A stretch of 64,000 nucleotides of DNA from Estrella lausannensis (GCF_900000175.1 NZ_CWGJ01000025.1:64396-128395), one strand, 5' to 3'; numbered from the stretch's first letter, positions 17,822 to 27,612 are shown. The notes: a model not told the origin generated them from the sequence alone. A program made the numbers and translations.

Positions 17822-17852
17822 GGTGATGGAGGGAGAGCCCGACTCAAAAGAG

Positions 17853-17874
17853 CCTCAGCAATAACATGCTGAGG
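17853..17874 (-). terminator. Probable terminator of the Aas gene
   Basis: A perfect stem CCTCAGCA / TGCTGAGG, followed on the minus strand by CTCTTTTG. It lies about 60 bp beyond the stop codon of the aas-like gene. A second perfect hairpin, TGAGCCCA / TGGGCTCA, sits at 17894-17914 between it and the gene. Confidence 0.7.
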
Positions 17875-17931
17875 TGATGCCGCTTTGGTGCAGTGAGCCC
17901 ACCCTCTGGGCTCATTTCGGCATGAGCGTCA

Positions 17932-20900
17932 TCACGCCCGGTCTTTTAAAAGAACTAATCGTCCCAGCTGAGAAAAATCGATTTTTCCGGCCGGCGAGTG
18001 CGGCAGTTTTTCGACCTGAAAGAAATTTTCCTCTTTGAGGCAAAAAGGTGAGAGTAGCTCGTGCCGGTTTGCCTCTTCGAGGAGGGCGGCGACGGTTTTC
18101 TCATCCACTGTATGGACAATGGCGATTTTATCTCCAATAAACTGGTCCTTAAGCAGAGTCAAAGCGAATGATTGCCACTTCTCCCTAGCCAGATGGTGCA
18201 GCGCCTCTTCGATGGCAGAGAGCGGTATCCACTTCTCATTGGATTTGATGAACCTCTCCTTGCGGTCGAGCAAAGTGATGAAATCGTGATCGTCTTGTGT
18301 GGCGATATCTTGAGTGATATACCAGCCATCCCTGATGGATTCCCGGGTCATTTCAGGATTGTCAAGGTAGTGAAGCATGATGTTCGGCCCTTTCGCGATC
18401 AGAAGGCCGCTTTCGCCGCAGGCCACTTCCTTGAAGGTGGCAGGATCGACGATTTTCACTCTGACGCCAGGCAGAGGCTGTCCGACAGATCCTTTTTGAG
18501 ATCCGGCCTGATAGACGCCGGGGAGTCTGATATCGAGGGTATTGGTGGAGATGACGGCGCTGCACTCGGCGCAACCGTATCCCTCGACGGGAGTAATGCC
18601 GAACTTATCATGGAATTCCTCCGCCAGTTTTTGCGGAAGCTTTTCCCCTCCAGTCAAAACGAACTTCAACGATCCGAAGGCCTCGGGCGGAACCTGTTCC
18701 AGATAGATTTTCAGCAGCGAAGGCGTAGTCCAGAGCATGGAAACTTTATAATCCCTGACTGCCTTGGCAACAAAAGAGGCGTTTGCCGGATTGGGTACCA
18801 AGACGAAAGGCAGGCTGTGGTTCAATCCCAGCCACATCGTCATATATCCAAGCGCATGCGATAGCGGGAGGGCATGCAGCAGCCTGTCTTTGAGTCCGGT
18901 CGATGGAACCACCTGAGAAACCCCCTCGACGTTCGAGGAGACGTTGAAATGGGAGAGGACAACTCCTTTCGGCAGGGCTGTGGCTCCGCTGGTGAAGATA
19001 ATGGTGAGCGGGGAAGCAGGGCTTGGCGCCTTGACGGATCCGATCATCCTGTCCAGGATCTTTTTCGGCAAAGTCAGGCCGGCCACCGCAGCGGTAAACA
19101 GCTTGAAGCCGCTTAGCTGGTCGATCAGATTTTCCACAAAAACGCAGCGGATATGCTGCGGAAGGCCAATGTTTTTTGCTTCCAGAAGAGATTTGCTGGT
19201 GATGATGGTGCGTACTTTGGATTTCTCTAGGATGTGAAGTATGCTTTGCATATCTTTCCCATACCTGACATTGACCGCGCACCTGCCGGACATAGTGACC
19301 GCTAAGTTGGCGGCTATTCCATCGAAAGAAGTGGGCAGCATGATGCCAACAATCTCTTCTCCCGGAGCCTGTTTCTTCAGCTTCCGTGCCAAGTTGATGG
19401 CCGCCGATAGGGTGATGATCCTTGAGCGCTTTTCTCCCTGCTCATCGATCAGGACCGTTTTCCAGGGAGCTCTGAAGACACTGCGGATAAAGTGCTGAAA
19501 GATGGGCTCCTCATCCTCATTCCGCATGAGCCACGCTTCGGATCCAAGCTTTCTGATCACCCGACGCACTTCGGATGTGGTCGCCTCATCGGAAAGCGGC
19601 CTGCCGATGATGACAGTCATAGGATGGGGAATATTTTGCGGTCTTCGCGGGATATACCTGCCGCCCTTTGGGGAAAAAATAGTTCCCCAGACCCTGTCGA
19701 GATAGATGGGAATAATGGGACAGCTTCTGCGGTTCATGATCTCTTTGAGCTCTTCCCTGAACGGCTGAAGCATCCCTGTCCTGGAGACGTTTCCTTCCGG
19801 GAATAAACAGACGAGGTGGCCTCTCTTAAGATGCTTGTTGACCCCCCTTAAGGCTTTTTGCACGCTGCTCGAGTCTTCATCGAAAGGGACCGGAATGGCG
19901 TCCATGGCAAGGGCAAAAGGTCTGAACCACCATTTGTTGAAGTGCTTGTCGCTCATGACAAAACGGATGGGGCGGTCGATGGCGGCCATCACGAAGAAAG
20001 CGTCGGTTGCCGACAGGTGGTTGGACACGATCAGGGCGGCGCCCTCTTTGGGGATATTTTCCTCGCCGACGATGCGTATTTTGTAAAAGGTGTTGGTCAG
20101 GATAATGAAAAGCAGGCGCGTTAAAGCTTCCGGCAAAAGTTTGACCGACCAGATGGTCGCGGCGACCACTAAAAGAGCGGAGATGACGAGTGTTTTTTCT
20201 AAATTGAGTCCCATGACGGCCATGGCGGAGGCTGCGACAGAACCGATGATCATGCCGAAGATGTTGAAGGCGTTGACGAGGCCGATGATGGCCCCTTTCT
20301 GATCATGCGGGGCGCGCCACTGAACGAGGGACTGGAGGGGAACGACGACCATGCCCGAAGAAATTCCCAGCATGATCAGGGTGATGACCGTTCCGGCCAT
20401 CAGGGGCTGCACGATGCCGAGCACCAAAGACATGGCCGCGAACCCGATGGCTCCCAGGGGAATGAGGCCATATTCGATTCGGTCTCCGGAGATCTTTCCT
20501 CCTAAGAGAGCGCCGATAGCGATGCCAACGCCATAGGAGGCAGGAGGCACCCCCTGGTAGAGCTCACCCCTCTCCAGATGCTGCACGAGTCCCTTGGCGT
20601 AGACAAGCACATTCTGGCCGAGCAGACTGATGTTGAGCCAAAAAAAGACGGTTCCTAAAACGGCGAGGAGCAAAACCCGGTCGCGGTAAATGGAATTTCC
20701 GGCATCCTTGATCGTGTTGATAAAGCCGGTGCCCTCTTCCTTCACGGGATTCACTTTCGGGACAAGGAAGGATGCTGCAAGGCCGGCCATCGATAGAATC
20801 ATCAGGGCTAAAGGCCCGGTGAAGCTTAAGTCCGGTCTTGTGCCCTCTTTGTCGAAAATTAGCATGAGGGGCCCAAGACCTGTACCGGCGATGATCGCGA

Positions 20901-21384
20901 TCATTGTCCACATCTCGATCAGGCCATTGCCTTTTGCCAGCTTCTCGTAGGGCAGAATTTGTGGGAGGATGCCATATTTAGCGGGGCTGAAGAGGGCGCT
21001 TTGCATTCCCATGAGACCCAGCACCGCATATGCAAAGAAGAGATTGGTGGGCATGAAGAAGAGGCTGAAGGCTCCGGCGGCCAGTAAAACGACTTCCAAA
21101 GCTTTCATGACGATAATCATGCTTCTTTTGCTGACTCTGTCGGCAATAGCTCCGGCAGGAAAGGAGAAGAGGAGCATCGGAATGAGAAAGACCAAAAGAG
21201 CCAATGTGGCTTTGATCTGCGAGGCGTATTCAAATGTCTCTTTGTCCATTCCGTCTTGGATGAGCGCCCTGGTTGCCAAGGTAAACACCATGATCTTCCA
21301 GGCGTTATCATTGAATGCGCCGATAAACTGGGAAAAAAGAAGGCCAAAGAGAGGGTTTTTAATTTCTTTTTTATTTTCTTTCAT
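17932..21384 (-). CDS. aas: LplT-PlsC-acyl-ACP synthetase fusion (lysophospholipid import and reacylation)
   Basis: 1150 residues from the ATG at 21384 (the frame stays open to 21462). Residues about 10-420 form an MFS-type lysophospholipid flippase like LplT (PLFGLLFSQFIGAFNDNAWK; many membrane segments). Residues about 440-640 form a PlsC acyltransferase (VSNHLSATDAFF is the NHx4D motif; LFPEGNVSRTG follows). The rest is an AMP-binding synthetase (IIFTSGATALPKGVVLSH and VEGYGCAECSA). In E. coli these are two proteins, LplT and Aas; the fused form is known from Chlamydiae and others. Expected role: bring lysophospholipids inward and reacylate them at sn-1 or sn-2 with fatty acids activated on ACP, which suits host lipid scavenging. 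Confidence 0.9.
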   Translation of the reverse strand: MKENKKEIKNPLFGLLFSQFIGAFNDNAWKIMVFTLATRALIQDGMDKETFEYASQIKATLALLVFLIPMLLFSFPAGAIADRVSKRSMIIVMKALEVVLLAAGAFSLFFMPTNLFFAYAVLGLMGMQSALFSPAKYGILPQILPYEKLAKGNGLIEMWTMIAIIAGTGLGPLMLIFDKEGTRPDLSFTGPLALMILSMAGLAASFLVPKVNPVKEEGTGFINTIKDAGNSIYRDRVLLLAVLGTVFFWLNISLLGQNVLVYAKGLVQHLERGELYQGVPPASYGVGIAIGALLGGKISGDRIEYGLIPLGAIGFAAMSLVLGIVQPLMAGTVITLIMLGISSGMVVVPLQSLVQWRAPHDQKGAIIGLVNAFNIFGMIIGSVAASAMAVMGLNLEKTLVISALLVVAATIWSVKLLPEALTRLLFIILTNTFYKIRIVGEENIPKEGAALIVSNHLSATDAFFVMAAIDRPIRFVMSDKHFNKWWFRPFALAMDAIPVPFDEDSSSVQKALRGVNKHLKRGHLVCLFPEGNVSRTGMLQPFREELKEIMNRRSCPIIPIYLDRVWGTIFSPKGGRYIPRRPQNIPHPMTVIIGRPLSDEATTSEVRRVIRKLGSEAWLMRNEDEEPIFQHFIRSVFRAPWKTVLIDEQGEKRSRIITLSAAINLARKLKKQAPGEEIVGIMLPTSFDGIAANLAVTMSGRCAVNVRYGKDMQSILHILEKSKVRTIITSKSLLEAKNIGLPQHIRCVFVENLIDQLSGFKLFTAAVAGLTLPKKILDRMIGSVKAPSPASPLTIIFTSGATALPKGVVLSHFNVSSNVEGVSQVVPSTGLKDRLLHALPLSHALGYMTMWLGLNHSLPFVLVPNPANASFVAKAVRDYKVSMLWTTPSLLKIYLEQVPPEAFGSLKFVLTGGEKLPQKLAEEFHDKFGITPVEGYGCAECSAVISTNTLDIRLPGVYQAGSQKGSVGQPLPGVRVKIVDPATFKEVACGESGLLIAKGPNIMLHYLDNPEMTRESIRDGWYITQDIATQDDHDFITLLDRKERFIKSNEKWIPLSAIEEALHHLAREKWQSFALTLLKDQFIGDKIAIVHTVDEKTVAALLEEANRHELLSPFCLKEENFFQVEKLPHSPAGKIDFSQLGRLVLLKDRA

Positions 21385-21480
21385 CAAGCCAAGGGGTTCT
21401 CTATTTAGAATCCCGCCGGACGAGGAGCCGGTCAGGAATATTTTTTTTTGCCACCATAACACTATTTTTAATATCCGAGA

Positions 21481-21644
21481 TATACCGAAAGTATCTCAAA
21501 ACTTTGTTTTTTTTCGTGGATAAACTCTCGCGATTGAAAGAGCGCCGGTCACATCATATTGCTAATAGTAAGTGACTTGTGATCTTTCAATCGCGAGGTT
21601 TACCCTAGGCCAAAATCCCCGACTCTGAGATACATTCGGTATAT
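21481..21644. repeat. Dispersed palindromic element, long class
   Basis: Outer arms are TATACCGAAAGTATCTCAAA and CTGAGATACATTCGGTATA. Inside is a strong second palindrome: CTCGCGATTGAAAGA pairs with TCTTTCAATCGCGAG, and its loop, read on the minus strand, contains a relative of the CACCTAATATTAG core found in the other long copies. It sits upstream of the aas gene on the minus strand. Confidence 0.85.
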
Positions 21645-21899
21645 ACCGATGTGAATCGATACAGTTCATCGCTTCACCCTTCCGCTACCCGTTTTCGGGA
21701 AGAAAGGGAGTGGAGATTATAAAGACCTTAGAATTAACTTGATAGTTATTCGGGTCGATTTGGTTAGAAAGCTTGGCGCCAACGCGTGCGGTTTGCGCCC
21801 GTTACCGAGGGAAATCCCTGCTTGCAACCGTTAGTCTACCTTTATAAATTTCAATTTTCTATTATCTGTTTTTAAATCTATCCAATCAAAAGGTTTTGA
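21645..21899. other. Gap with no recognised gene
   Basis: This stretch follows the long repeat and precedes the 137-residue gene. AAGCTTGGCGCC then AACGCGTGCGG near 21770 is GC-rich and locally palindromic, but I cannot assign it. Promoters for both flanking genes must lie here or in the repeat. Confidence 0.3.
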
Positions 21900-22313
21900 A
21901 TGCTGATGGTGCGAGAAATTGAGGATATTATAGCAGATTTTGAGGATTTTAGCATCGAAGGCGACTACATGCAGAAAATATCGAAGCTGACCGATGAGCT
22001 GATTGGCACGGGGAAACCTGAGCTTGCACTTGACGCCATGCTGGCGATTTTGGAGCGGTATCCCGACGAGGAGATTGGCTCTCCCGGTCCTTTGGCGCAC
22101 GCCATCGAGAAGTGTCCGGGCTTTGAACCTAAACTTTTGCAATCCATCGAGCGAATGCCCTCCACTCTCTCGATCTGGATTCTTTACCGATTGATCCAGA
22201 AAAGTCCAAAAGAGGAATTTGTGAAGGCGCTTGAAATCGCAGCCGGGCATCCGCTTGCTTCGGAGCAGATTCATGAGGATGCCAAACTGTTGCTCTCCTG
22301 GGTGGCAAGGTGA
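21900..22313 (+). CDS. Hypothetical helical protein
   Basis: 137 residues, acidic, all-helical, without signal peptide or membrane segment. Repeating helical pairs (LALDAMLAILERYPDEE, LAHAIEKCPGFEPKLLQSI, KEEFVKALEIAAGHPLA) suggest a short HEAT/TPR-like or immunity-protein-like fold. No family is recognised. No strong ribosome site is seen before the ATG; an internal ATG at 21906 is an alternative start. It is isolated, between two repeat clusters. Confidence 0.5.
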   Translation: MLMVREIEDIIADFEDFSIEGDYMQKISKLTDELIGTGKPELALDAMLAILERYPDEEIGSPGPLAHAIEKCPGFEPKLLQSIERMPSTLSIWILYRLIQKSPKEEFVKALEIAAGHPLASEQIHEDAKLLLSWVAR

Positions 22314-22366
22314 CGCCGCATGACTGCAAGAGACTGTCCCCAAACAGAAATCGTATGATTTTTTCT

Positions 22367-22402
22367 TTGCCAAAAACAGCATTTGAAGACACTTTTGGCA
22401 TA
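22367..22402. repeat. Degenerate right arm of the dispersed element
   Basis: CTTTGCCAAAAACAGC followed by ATTTGAAGACACTTTTGGCATA matches the right arm with several changes. A complete copy follows about 65 bp downstream. Confidence 0.5.
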
Positions 22403-22468
22403 AAGGTGATTTTTGCTTGCAATCCGTCAATGGATGGCGACATCGTAAAATTCGGGTCGCAAAGATTG

Positions 22469-22545
22469 ATACCGAAAGTGTCTCAAAAATTGGCTTTGGG
22501 CAAAGAGAAAGTTCACATGCCAATTTTTGATAGGCTTTCGGTATA
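22469..22545. repeat. Dispersed palindromic element, complete short copy
   Basis: ATACCGAAAGTGTCTCAAAA on the left and TTTTGATAGGCTTTCGGTATA on the right. The inner part carries GGCTTTGGGCAAAGAG. It lies directly upstream of the CocE-like hydrolase gene. Confidence 0.85.
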
Positions 22546-22623
22546 GATCCGGGGCGAGCAAAGATCCGGCCGGCGCAAAGGATCGGTTTCGGCAGACGTA
22601 TTATGGAATAACCAAGACAAGCC

Positions 22624-24414
22624 ATGCATCCATCATTTTACTACTTAATCCTGTCGGGGATCTTTTTAGGAGTTTCGGTCGCTTTAGCCGCCGCTGCGTA
22701 CCATTTTCAGATCTATCGCTATGTATATAACTGGTACTTAGGACTGAGGTCGCCCTCGTGCAAGGTTGCTAAAGAACACAACCTGCTGATTCCGATGCGG
22801 GACGGAATCATCCTCTCCGCCGATCTCTACCGTCCGAAAGAGGAGGGCAGATATCCTGCCGTTTTATTGAGAACTCCCTACGGAAAAGAGAACACCGAGC
22901 ATAGCTATCCTGTTTTGGCAACAATCTTGTGCAGTTTGGGCTACGTCGTCCTTGTGCAGGATGTCCGAGGAAAATATGCCTCTGAAGGAGAATTCAATCC
23001 CTTCATCCATGAGGAGAAAGACGGCAACGACACGATTGACTGGATATCCTCCCAGCAGTGGTCCTCCGGCGCTGTCGCCCTGTATGGATTTTCCTATCTC
23101 GGCTCGTGCGCCTGGCTTGCGGCAAGAGACCCACACCCTTGCCTGAAGACCATCATCCCGATGTTTTCGGGTCAAAATGCCTATAGGGGATGGGTCGATC
23201 ACGGAGTCCCTTACCTCAAGGATATTCTCTATTGGCTCTCCCGCCACGGGGGGAGGAAAGGAAGGGACGTCCCCCACGAAGAAGTGGATTTGATGATCTG
23301 GCAGCTGCCGGTTTTGCAATTCGACAAAAGGCTAAAGGACGGTATCGACACTTTCAAGACCTGGATGCACCACCTCCACGTGGATGATTACTGGAGATCG
23401 ATCAGTGTGTCCCACATTCGGGAAGAGATCCGGATGCCTGTTTTTTTTGTGGCGGGCTGGTTTGACAGGTTTCTGACCAACACTATAGAAGATTTTTTGG
23501 AGACGAGCTCTGCCAATGCCTATCAAAGGCATAAAAAAAGCAGGCTGCTCATTGGACCTTGGGAGCATCATCCCTCGGAGGAGTTTCCTGAAGTTTCCTT
23601 TGGCCGGGAAGCTAAATTCAGAAGCTGTATCAAGTTTTTCGTGGAATGGCTCGATTTGCATCTTAAGGGGGAAGCGTCGACCTTCGACGAGAACAACCCC
23701 ATCGATTACTTCATGATGGGAGAAAACCGCTGGCGAAAGGCTTCCTCCTGGCCTCCCAAAGAAGCAAAAGAGAAATTTTATTTTCTCCATGGTATGGGAA
23801 AAGCCAATACGATGTCGGGTGATGGAGTGCTCACTGCCGAGCAACCGGCGGATGAAAAGCAGGATCACTATGTCTACGACCCGTTGGATCCCTGTCCTTC
23901 TCTTGGGAATAATATGATTTATGGAAATCAGACGGAGGGTCCCAGGGAACAGTCGCTTGTGGGAGCGAGGAGGGATGTGCTCGCCTATAAAACTGAGCCT
24001 CTGCCTGCCCCGGTCAAAGCTGTCGGCCCGGTTTCATTGATCCTTTTTGTCTCTTCCTCGGCGCTAGATACCGATTTTTGCGCCAAATTGGTCGATATTC
24101 ACCCCAATGGAAAATCTTACTTTCTGGTTGCCGGATTTATCAGGATGCGATTTCTTGATTCAGTCCGGGCTACGCATGGCATTGAGAAAGGCAAAATTTA
24201 CCGGCTGGAAATTCAACTGGGGCACACTGCCCACGCATTTCTTAAGGGCCATCGCATAGGTTTGCTGGTGACGTCGTCGGATTTTCCAAACCACGGCCGC
24301 AATTTGAATACCGGAGGAAGTAACGAAGGGGATAGCGAAGAGGCGAAGGCGTTTCAGACAGTGTATCATGGAGGCATTTACGCCTCCCGTCTGTCGCTCT
24401 ACACGGTTGAGTAG
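22624..24414 (+). CDS. CocE/NonD-family serine hydrolase (X-Pro dipeptidyl-peptidase S15 type)
   Basis: 596 residues. An N-terminal hydrophobic anchor (residues 5-28) is followed by an alpha/beta hydrolase: RDGIILSADLYRP (about 60-72), the nucleophile elbow G-F-S157-Y-L-G, a likely acid in AGWFDRF (about 280) and the histidine in IGPWEHHP (about 318). The C-terminal half is the jelly-roll domain of the S15/CocE family (ARRDVLAYKTEPL and the final GLLVTSSDFPNHGRNLNTGG). Family members cleave X-Pro peptides, esters or acyl amides; substrate unknown here. The last 16 bp overlap the convergent gene at 24399. Confidence 0.85.
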   Translation: MHPSFYYLILSGIFLGVSVALAAAAYHFQIYRYVYNWYLGLRSPSCKVAKEHNLLIPMRDGIILSADLYRPKEEGRYPAVLLRTPYGKENTEHSYPVLATILCSLGYVVLVQDVRGKYASEGEFNPFIHEEKDGNDTIDWISSQQWSSGAVALYGFSYLGSCAWLAARDPHPCLKTIIPMFSGQNAYRGWVDHGVPYLKDILYWLSRHGGRKGRDVPHEEVDLMIWQLPVLQFDKRLKDGIDTFKTWMHHLHVDDYWRSISVSHIREEIRMPVFFVAGWFDRFLTNTIEDFLETSSANAYQRHKKSRLLIGPWEHHPSEEFPEVSFGREAKFRSCIKFFVEWLDLHLKGEASTFDENNPIDYFMMGENRWRKASSWPPKEAKEKFYFLHGMGKANTMSGDGVLTAEQPADEKQDHYVYDPLDPCPSLGNNMIYGNQTEGPREQSLVGARRDVLAYKTEPLPAPVKAVGPVSLILFVSSSALDTDFCAKLVDIHPNGKSYFLVAGFIRMRFLDSVRATHGIEKGKIYRLEIQLGHTAHAFLKGHRIGLLVTSSDFPNHGRNLNTGGSNEGDSEEAKAFQTVYHGGIYASRLSLYTVE

Positions 24415-24908
24415 ATCTGTTTTACTTTCGTCAAAGTACTGGTGACGTGTTCCATATCTAGTTTTGGCTCATGCGAGGTGCGGATCACATATCCGCCGAT
24501 TTCATGCGAAGAGAGATCGTGGCCGTCATAGGCAAAGCTTCTTTTGTTCCATCTGGAGTTATATAGAGAACACACTTCCTTGACAGCTTTTGCGATTTGG
24601 CTGACGGCAGCTGAGTAGTGGCCCTCAGTTTCCTCGGGGATGACAAAGATTTGCGCCGTCATCTTACTGGTGGCTTTCTTTCCATCGACTTGCACGGGCG
24701 TGATGACGTAGCCATTTTGGCTGTCGGCGAACACCTTAGAGATCTGTTCCGATAACTTTTCGGAGGTTTTATTCAAGGTAGTCGATACCAAGACTGTTCC
24801 CCAGGTGAAAAAAAATGGTACCTCGAAGGGGTGACAAGGGCAGGAAAATGCCAGATCCAGCGTTTGTTTGAAGGCATGGATGAATTGTGCGTCGTACGAA
24901 ATAGTCAT
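24399..24908 (-). CDS. Hypothetical protein
   Basis: 169 residues, soluble, mixed alpha/beta, with SAAVSQIAKAVKEVCSLYNSR as a likely amphipathic helix and VLVSTTLNKTSEKLSEQISKVF another. No signal peptide and no recognised family. AGGGAAGAAAT immediately precedes the ATG. Convergent and overlapping at its 3' end with the CocE-like gene. Confidence 0.6.
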   Translation of the reverse strand: MTISYDAQFIHAFKQTLDLAFSCPCHPFEVPFFFTWGTVLVSTTLNKTSEKLSEQISKVFADSQNGYVITPVQVDGKKATSKMTAQIFVIPEETEGHYSAAVSQIAKAVKEVCSLYNSRWNKRSFAYDGHDLSSHEIGGYVIRTSHEPKLDMEHVTSTLTKVKQIYSTV

Positions 24909-25095
24909 TTCTTCCCTGATAATTAATTTTCGCGTGGTATTATTTTTTTTAAAGAAAGAGAGTACTTTTTCTTTTCTTTGTTTTCAATATAAATATCTTA
25001 GAGATCGTTCCTGTTCAGGGGTGGGGTTTTGTTTTTAATATTCCGTTGTTTTGGGTGAAACTCAAAATCACACGATTTCTGTGTATGGGGAGCCT
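24909..25095. other. Gap upstream of the 169-residue gene
   Basis: An AT-rich stretch with poly-T tracts. It presumably carries the promoter of the minus-strand gene. Nothing further is recognised. Confidence 0.3.
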
Positions 25096-25259
25096 TTATA
25101 CCACGGGTAACTCTAAATTCGGGATTTTGGCTTTGAGAAGGCCTAGGAGTTGAAAGAGTGCAAATCACCTAATGTTAGAAGAATGAGGAGGTATGCATTC
25201 TTTCAATAGAGAGGGCTCTCTCAAAGCTAAAAACCAAATTTTAAGACACTTCCGGTACA
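25096..25259. repeat. Dispersed palindromic element, long class
   Basis: Left arm degenerate (TTATACCACGGGTAACTCTAAA); right arm AAATTTTAAGACACTTCCGGTA. The inner palindrome carries GTTGAAAGAGTGCAAATCACC, then TAATGTTAGAAGAATGAGG and CATTCTTTCAATAGAGAG, the core shared with copies at 21481, 49405 and 62859. Confidence 0.8.
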
Positions 25260-25303
25260 ATTCGAGAATGCCACCTTGGGAGATTTTATTGAACTCTCTT
25301 TCA

Positions 25304-25349
25304 TAGTATCGAAAAAATAAACTTCTTATTTTGAAGCGCTTTCGGAATA
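25304..25349. repeat. Dispersed palindromic element, short degenerate copy
   Basis: TAGTATCGAAAAAATAAAC and TTATTTTGAAGCGCTTTCGGAATA form an imperfect inverted pair of the same type. Confidence 0.6.
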
Positions 25350-25502
25350 GCTCTCAGAGATTGTTAACCGAACCCGTTAATGGTCTCTAAGCGTGTTTGG
25401 CATCGAGCGTATCTAAATATGCTGCCATCCCATCAATTCATCGCCGCGATTGATTCCCCCGCTAAGGGGAAAGTATTGATTGATAGGGTAATTTTGAATC
25501 GC

Positions 25503-25554
25503 TATAAACCGAAGGTGTCGCAAAATCATAAATTACAAGACACTGCCGGTGTAA
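25503..25554. repeat. Dispersed palindromic element, short copy just upstream of the histidine kinase
   Basis: TATAAACCGAAGGTGTCGCAAAA pairs with TTACAAGACACTGCCGGTGTA. It ends 27 bp before the kinase start, so it would sit in the 5' leader or over the promoter. Confidence 0.75.
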
Positions 25555-25581
25555 CGGGATTTTTTTTGATTAGGTACAGGT

Positions 25582-27612
25582 ATGGAAGAGCGGATTTCAG
25601 CAGAAGTGTTAAGAAATGTCTTGGACTACTCGCTGGACGGCATCCTCCTTTTCGGTGAGGATGGCTCAATCCAGTTTGTCAATAAAACCGGCCTTAAAAT
25701 CATACAGGCAGGCGATTGGAGCGGGCTTAAAGTCGACGCGATCTTTCCTGATTTTGCTCACCTTCAAAACAATGACTTCAAAAACCATATCGGCGAATTT
25801 TTTGAGTCGGTGGTCAAAACGAAAAGTGGAGCCTTCTTTTCCGTGGAGGCGCGGTTTGGCTTTGTGCAATCGGAGGGGGACAGGCGCTTCTATGCCATAT
25901 TCCGCGACATCTCCAGGGAAAAAAAGCAGGAAAAGTATCTTCATATCAGCAACATTTTGCTCGACTTGGTTTCTCTCTCCCTGTCCGACTTCATCAAAGA
26001 GCAAAACAGGGAAACCGTAGGCGCCATTTTTAATGCGCTGCTCCGCGATATTCTTACGGTCACCTCGGGAACGATGGGGTTTATCGCCCTGAAAAACAAA
26101 GGCGTGATGGAGCCGATCGCGGCGTTCCCTAAAAAATATGAGGAGTCTTTTAAAGCAGTCCTTCTGGAGCCGGGAATTGGCCCTTTTAAAGAGATAGCGG
26201 CCTTTGCCCAGGCATCGATTGAGCAAAAAAAACCGCAAATCGGCGAGGTCTTTGCCGAACCTCTGGGAAGCAGGTATGCTCTTTGTGTCCCTCTGCTTTC
26301 CAATGACGATATATTGGGTGTGTTTTACATCGACAGCCTCTCTTGTGAATTTAAGATCGAGACAATGCAGCTTCTGATGCCGGTCATTCAGGCCGTCATT
26401 GTGATCCACGAGGCGATGCAGGTTAAGGAAGCAAGGGAGCGGATTCTCTCTGAGCTTAAAGAGAGCGAACGTAAGCTCAACGAATCTGTGAATGAACTGA
26501 AATTGCATGAAGAAGAGCTTATTCACGCCAAAGATCAGGCACTGACGGCCAACCGGGCAAAAAGCTCTTTTTTGGCGAACATGAGCCACGAAATCCGCAC
26601 GCCCCTAAACGTCATCACGGGAATGACCGAACTGCTCTACAACACGAACATCAACGATCGGCAAGAGAGATTTATCCAAGGCATCCGGGATGCTTCGGAA
26701 ATTCTTCTGACGCTCGTCAACCAGATCCTTGATCTGTCAAAAATTGAGGTAGGCGAGTTTAAACTGGAAGAGAGCGAGTTTAATCTGGCCGATTTAGTTA
26801 AAGAAATTCTTTTGCTGTTCTATCCGAAGGCCTCACAGAAAAATTTAAGGCTTAACCTTTTCTTCGACCCGAAACTGCTGAAGCCCTTTATCGGCGATTC
26901 CTTTCGCCTCAAACAGATTTTGATCAATTTACTCGGCAATAGCCTTAAGTTCACCGCAACCGGTTTTGTGGAATTAAGGGTGACATTGAAACGAGTCACT
27001 CCTGAAAAAGAGTGGATTCGCTTTGAAGTGATCGATAGCGGCATTGGAATGGATGAAGAGACAAAAGCGAAGCTTTTTACACCATTTACCCAAGGCGACA
27101 GCTCAACGACCAGACAATATGGTGGAACAGGGCTTGGTCTTGCGATTTGCAAAAAGCTGGTGGGTCTAATGCAGGGGGATATTCAGGTCTTGAGTACGAA
27201 GGGGGCCGGAACCACGTTCTTTTTTGACCTTCCCATGAGCGTCGGGATGAGTCATGAGGTTGATAGGCCATGGAGAAAAAGCCTCCTCTATAAGGACTCA
27301 GGCGAACCTGATGTGTATCTGGAAGAGTATTTGAATTTCTTTCACGTCTCCTTAGAGACGGAGGTCGATGAGGAAAGCTTCTTTAAAAATGCCCTTCCGC
27401 AATCTTACGATCTTATTTTTGTTCAAAGCAGCCGGGTTGACCAGATCCTCTCTAAAATGCGGGGAAATCACCCCAGGGCGATCTATCTTGTCCCCCCGTT
27501 CCACGACTATGCCGCAAAGAATGTACAAACGCTGGAATATCCTGTTTATCCATCTGATGTTAAACAGCTTGTTGACTCTTTGGAAACCGCGAGAAATAGC
27601 CTGAGCCAGTAG
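25582..27612 (+). CDS. Cytoplasmic PAS-GAF sensor histidine kinase with a degenerate C-terminal receiver
   Basis: 676 residues with no membrane segments. PAS domain about 8-125 (LDGILLFGEDGSIQFVN), GAF about 140-285, coiled coil about 285-325, HisKA with phospho-acceptor H336 (MSHEIRTPLN), then the HATPase domain with N box (ILINLLGNSLKFT), G1 (DSGIGM) and G2 (GGTGLGLAICKKL). Residues about 560-676 have receiver-like length and helix/strand order (YDLIFVQSS, RAIYLVPP, EYPVYPSDVKQLV) but lack the phospho-accepting Asp, so look like a dead receiver. The separate response regulator 148 bp downstream is the likely partner, as in hybrid systems split across two genes. Confidence 0.88.
   Translation: MEERISAEVLRNVLDYSLDGILLFGEDGSIQFVNKTGLKIIQAGDWSGLKVDAIFPDFAHLQNNDFKNHIGEFFESVVKTKSGAFFSVEARFGFVQSEGDRRFYAIFRDISREKKQEKYLHISNILLDLVSLSLSDFIKEQNRETVGAIFNALLRDILTVTSGTMGFIALKNKGVMEPIAAFPKKYEESFKAVLLEPGIGPFKEIAAFAQASIEQKKPQIGEVFAEPLGSRYALCVPLLSNDDILGVFYIDSLSCEFKIETMQLLMPVIQAVIVIHEAMQVKEARERILSELKESERKLNESVNELKLHEEELIHAKDQALTANRAKSSFLANMSHEIRTPLNVITGMTELLYNTNINDRQERFIQGIRDASEILLTLVNQILDLSKIEVGEFKLEESEFNLADLVKEILLLFYPKASQKNLRLNLFFDPKLLKPFIGDSFRLKQILINLLGNSLKFTATGFVELRVTLKRVTPEKEWIRFEVIDSGIGMDEETKAKLFTPFTQGDSSTTRQYGGTGLGLAICKKLVGLMQGDIQVLSTKGAGTTFFFDLPMSVGMSHEVDRPWRKSLLYKDSGEPDVYLEEYLNFFHVSLETEVDEESFFKNALPQSYDLIFVQSSRVDQILSKMRGNHPRAIYLVPPFHDYAAKNVQTLEYPVYPSDVKQLVDSLETARNSLSQ

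Noticed and set aside
21831-22625. A 264-codon minus-strand open frame
   Set aside because: It runs antisense to the 137-residue gene and through two palindromic repeats; its composition (Cys/His/Pro-rich, no domain) looks like a shadow.
25666-26589. A 307-codon minus-strand open frame
   Set aside because: It is fully antisense to the PAS/GAF part of the histidine kinase and has no recognisable domain.
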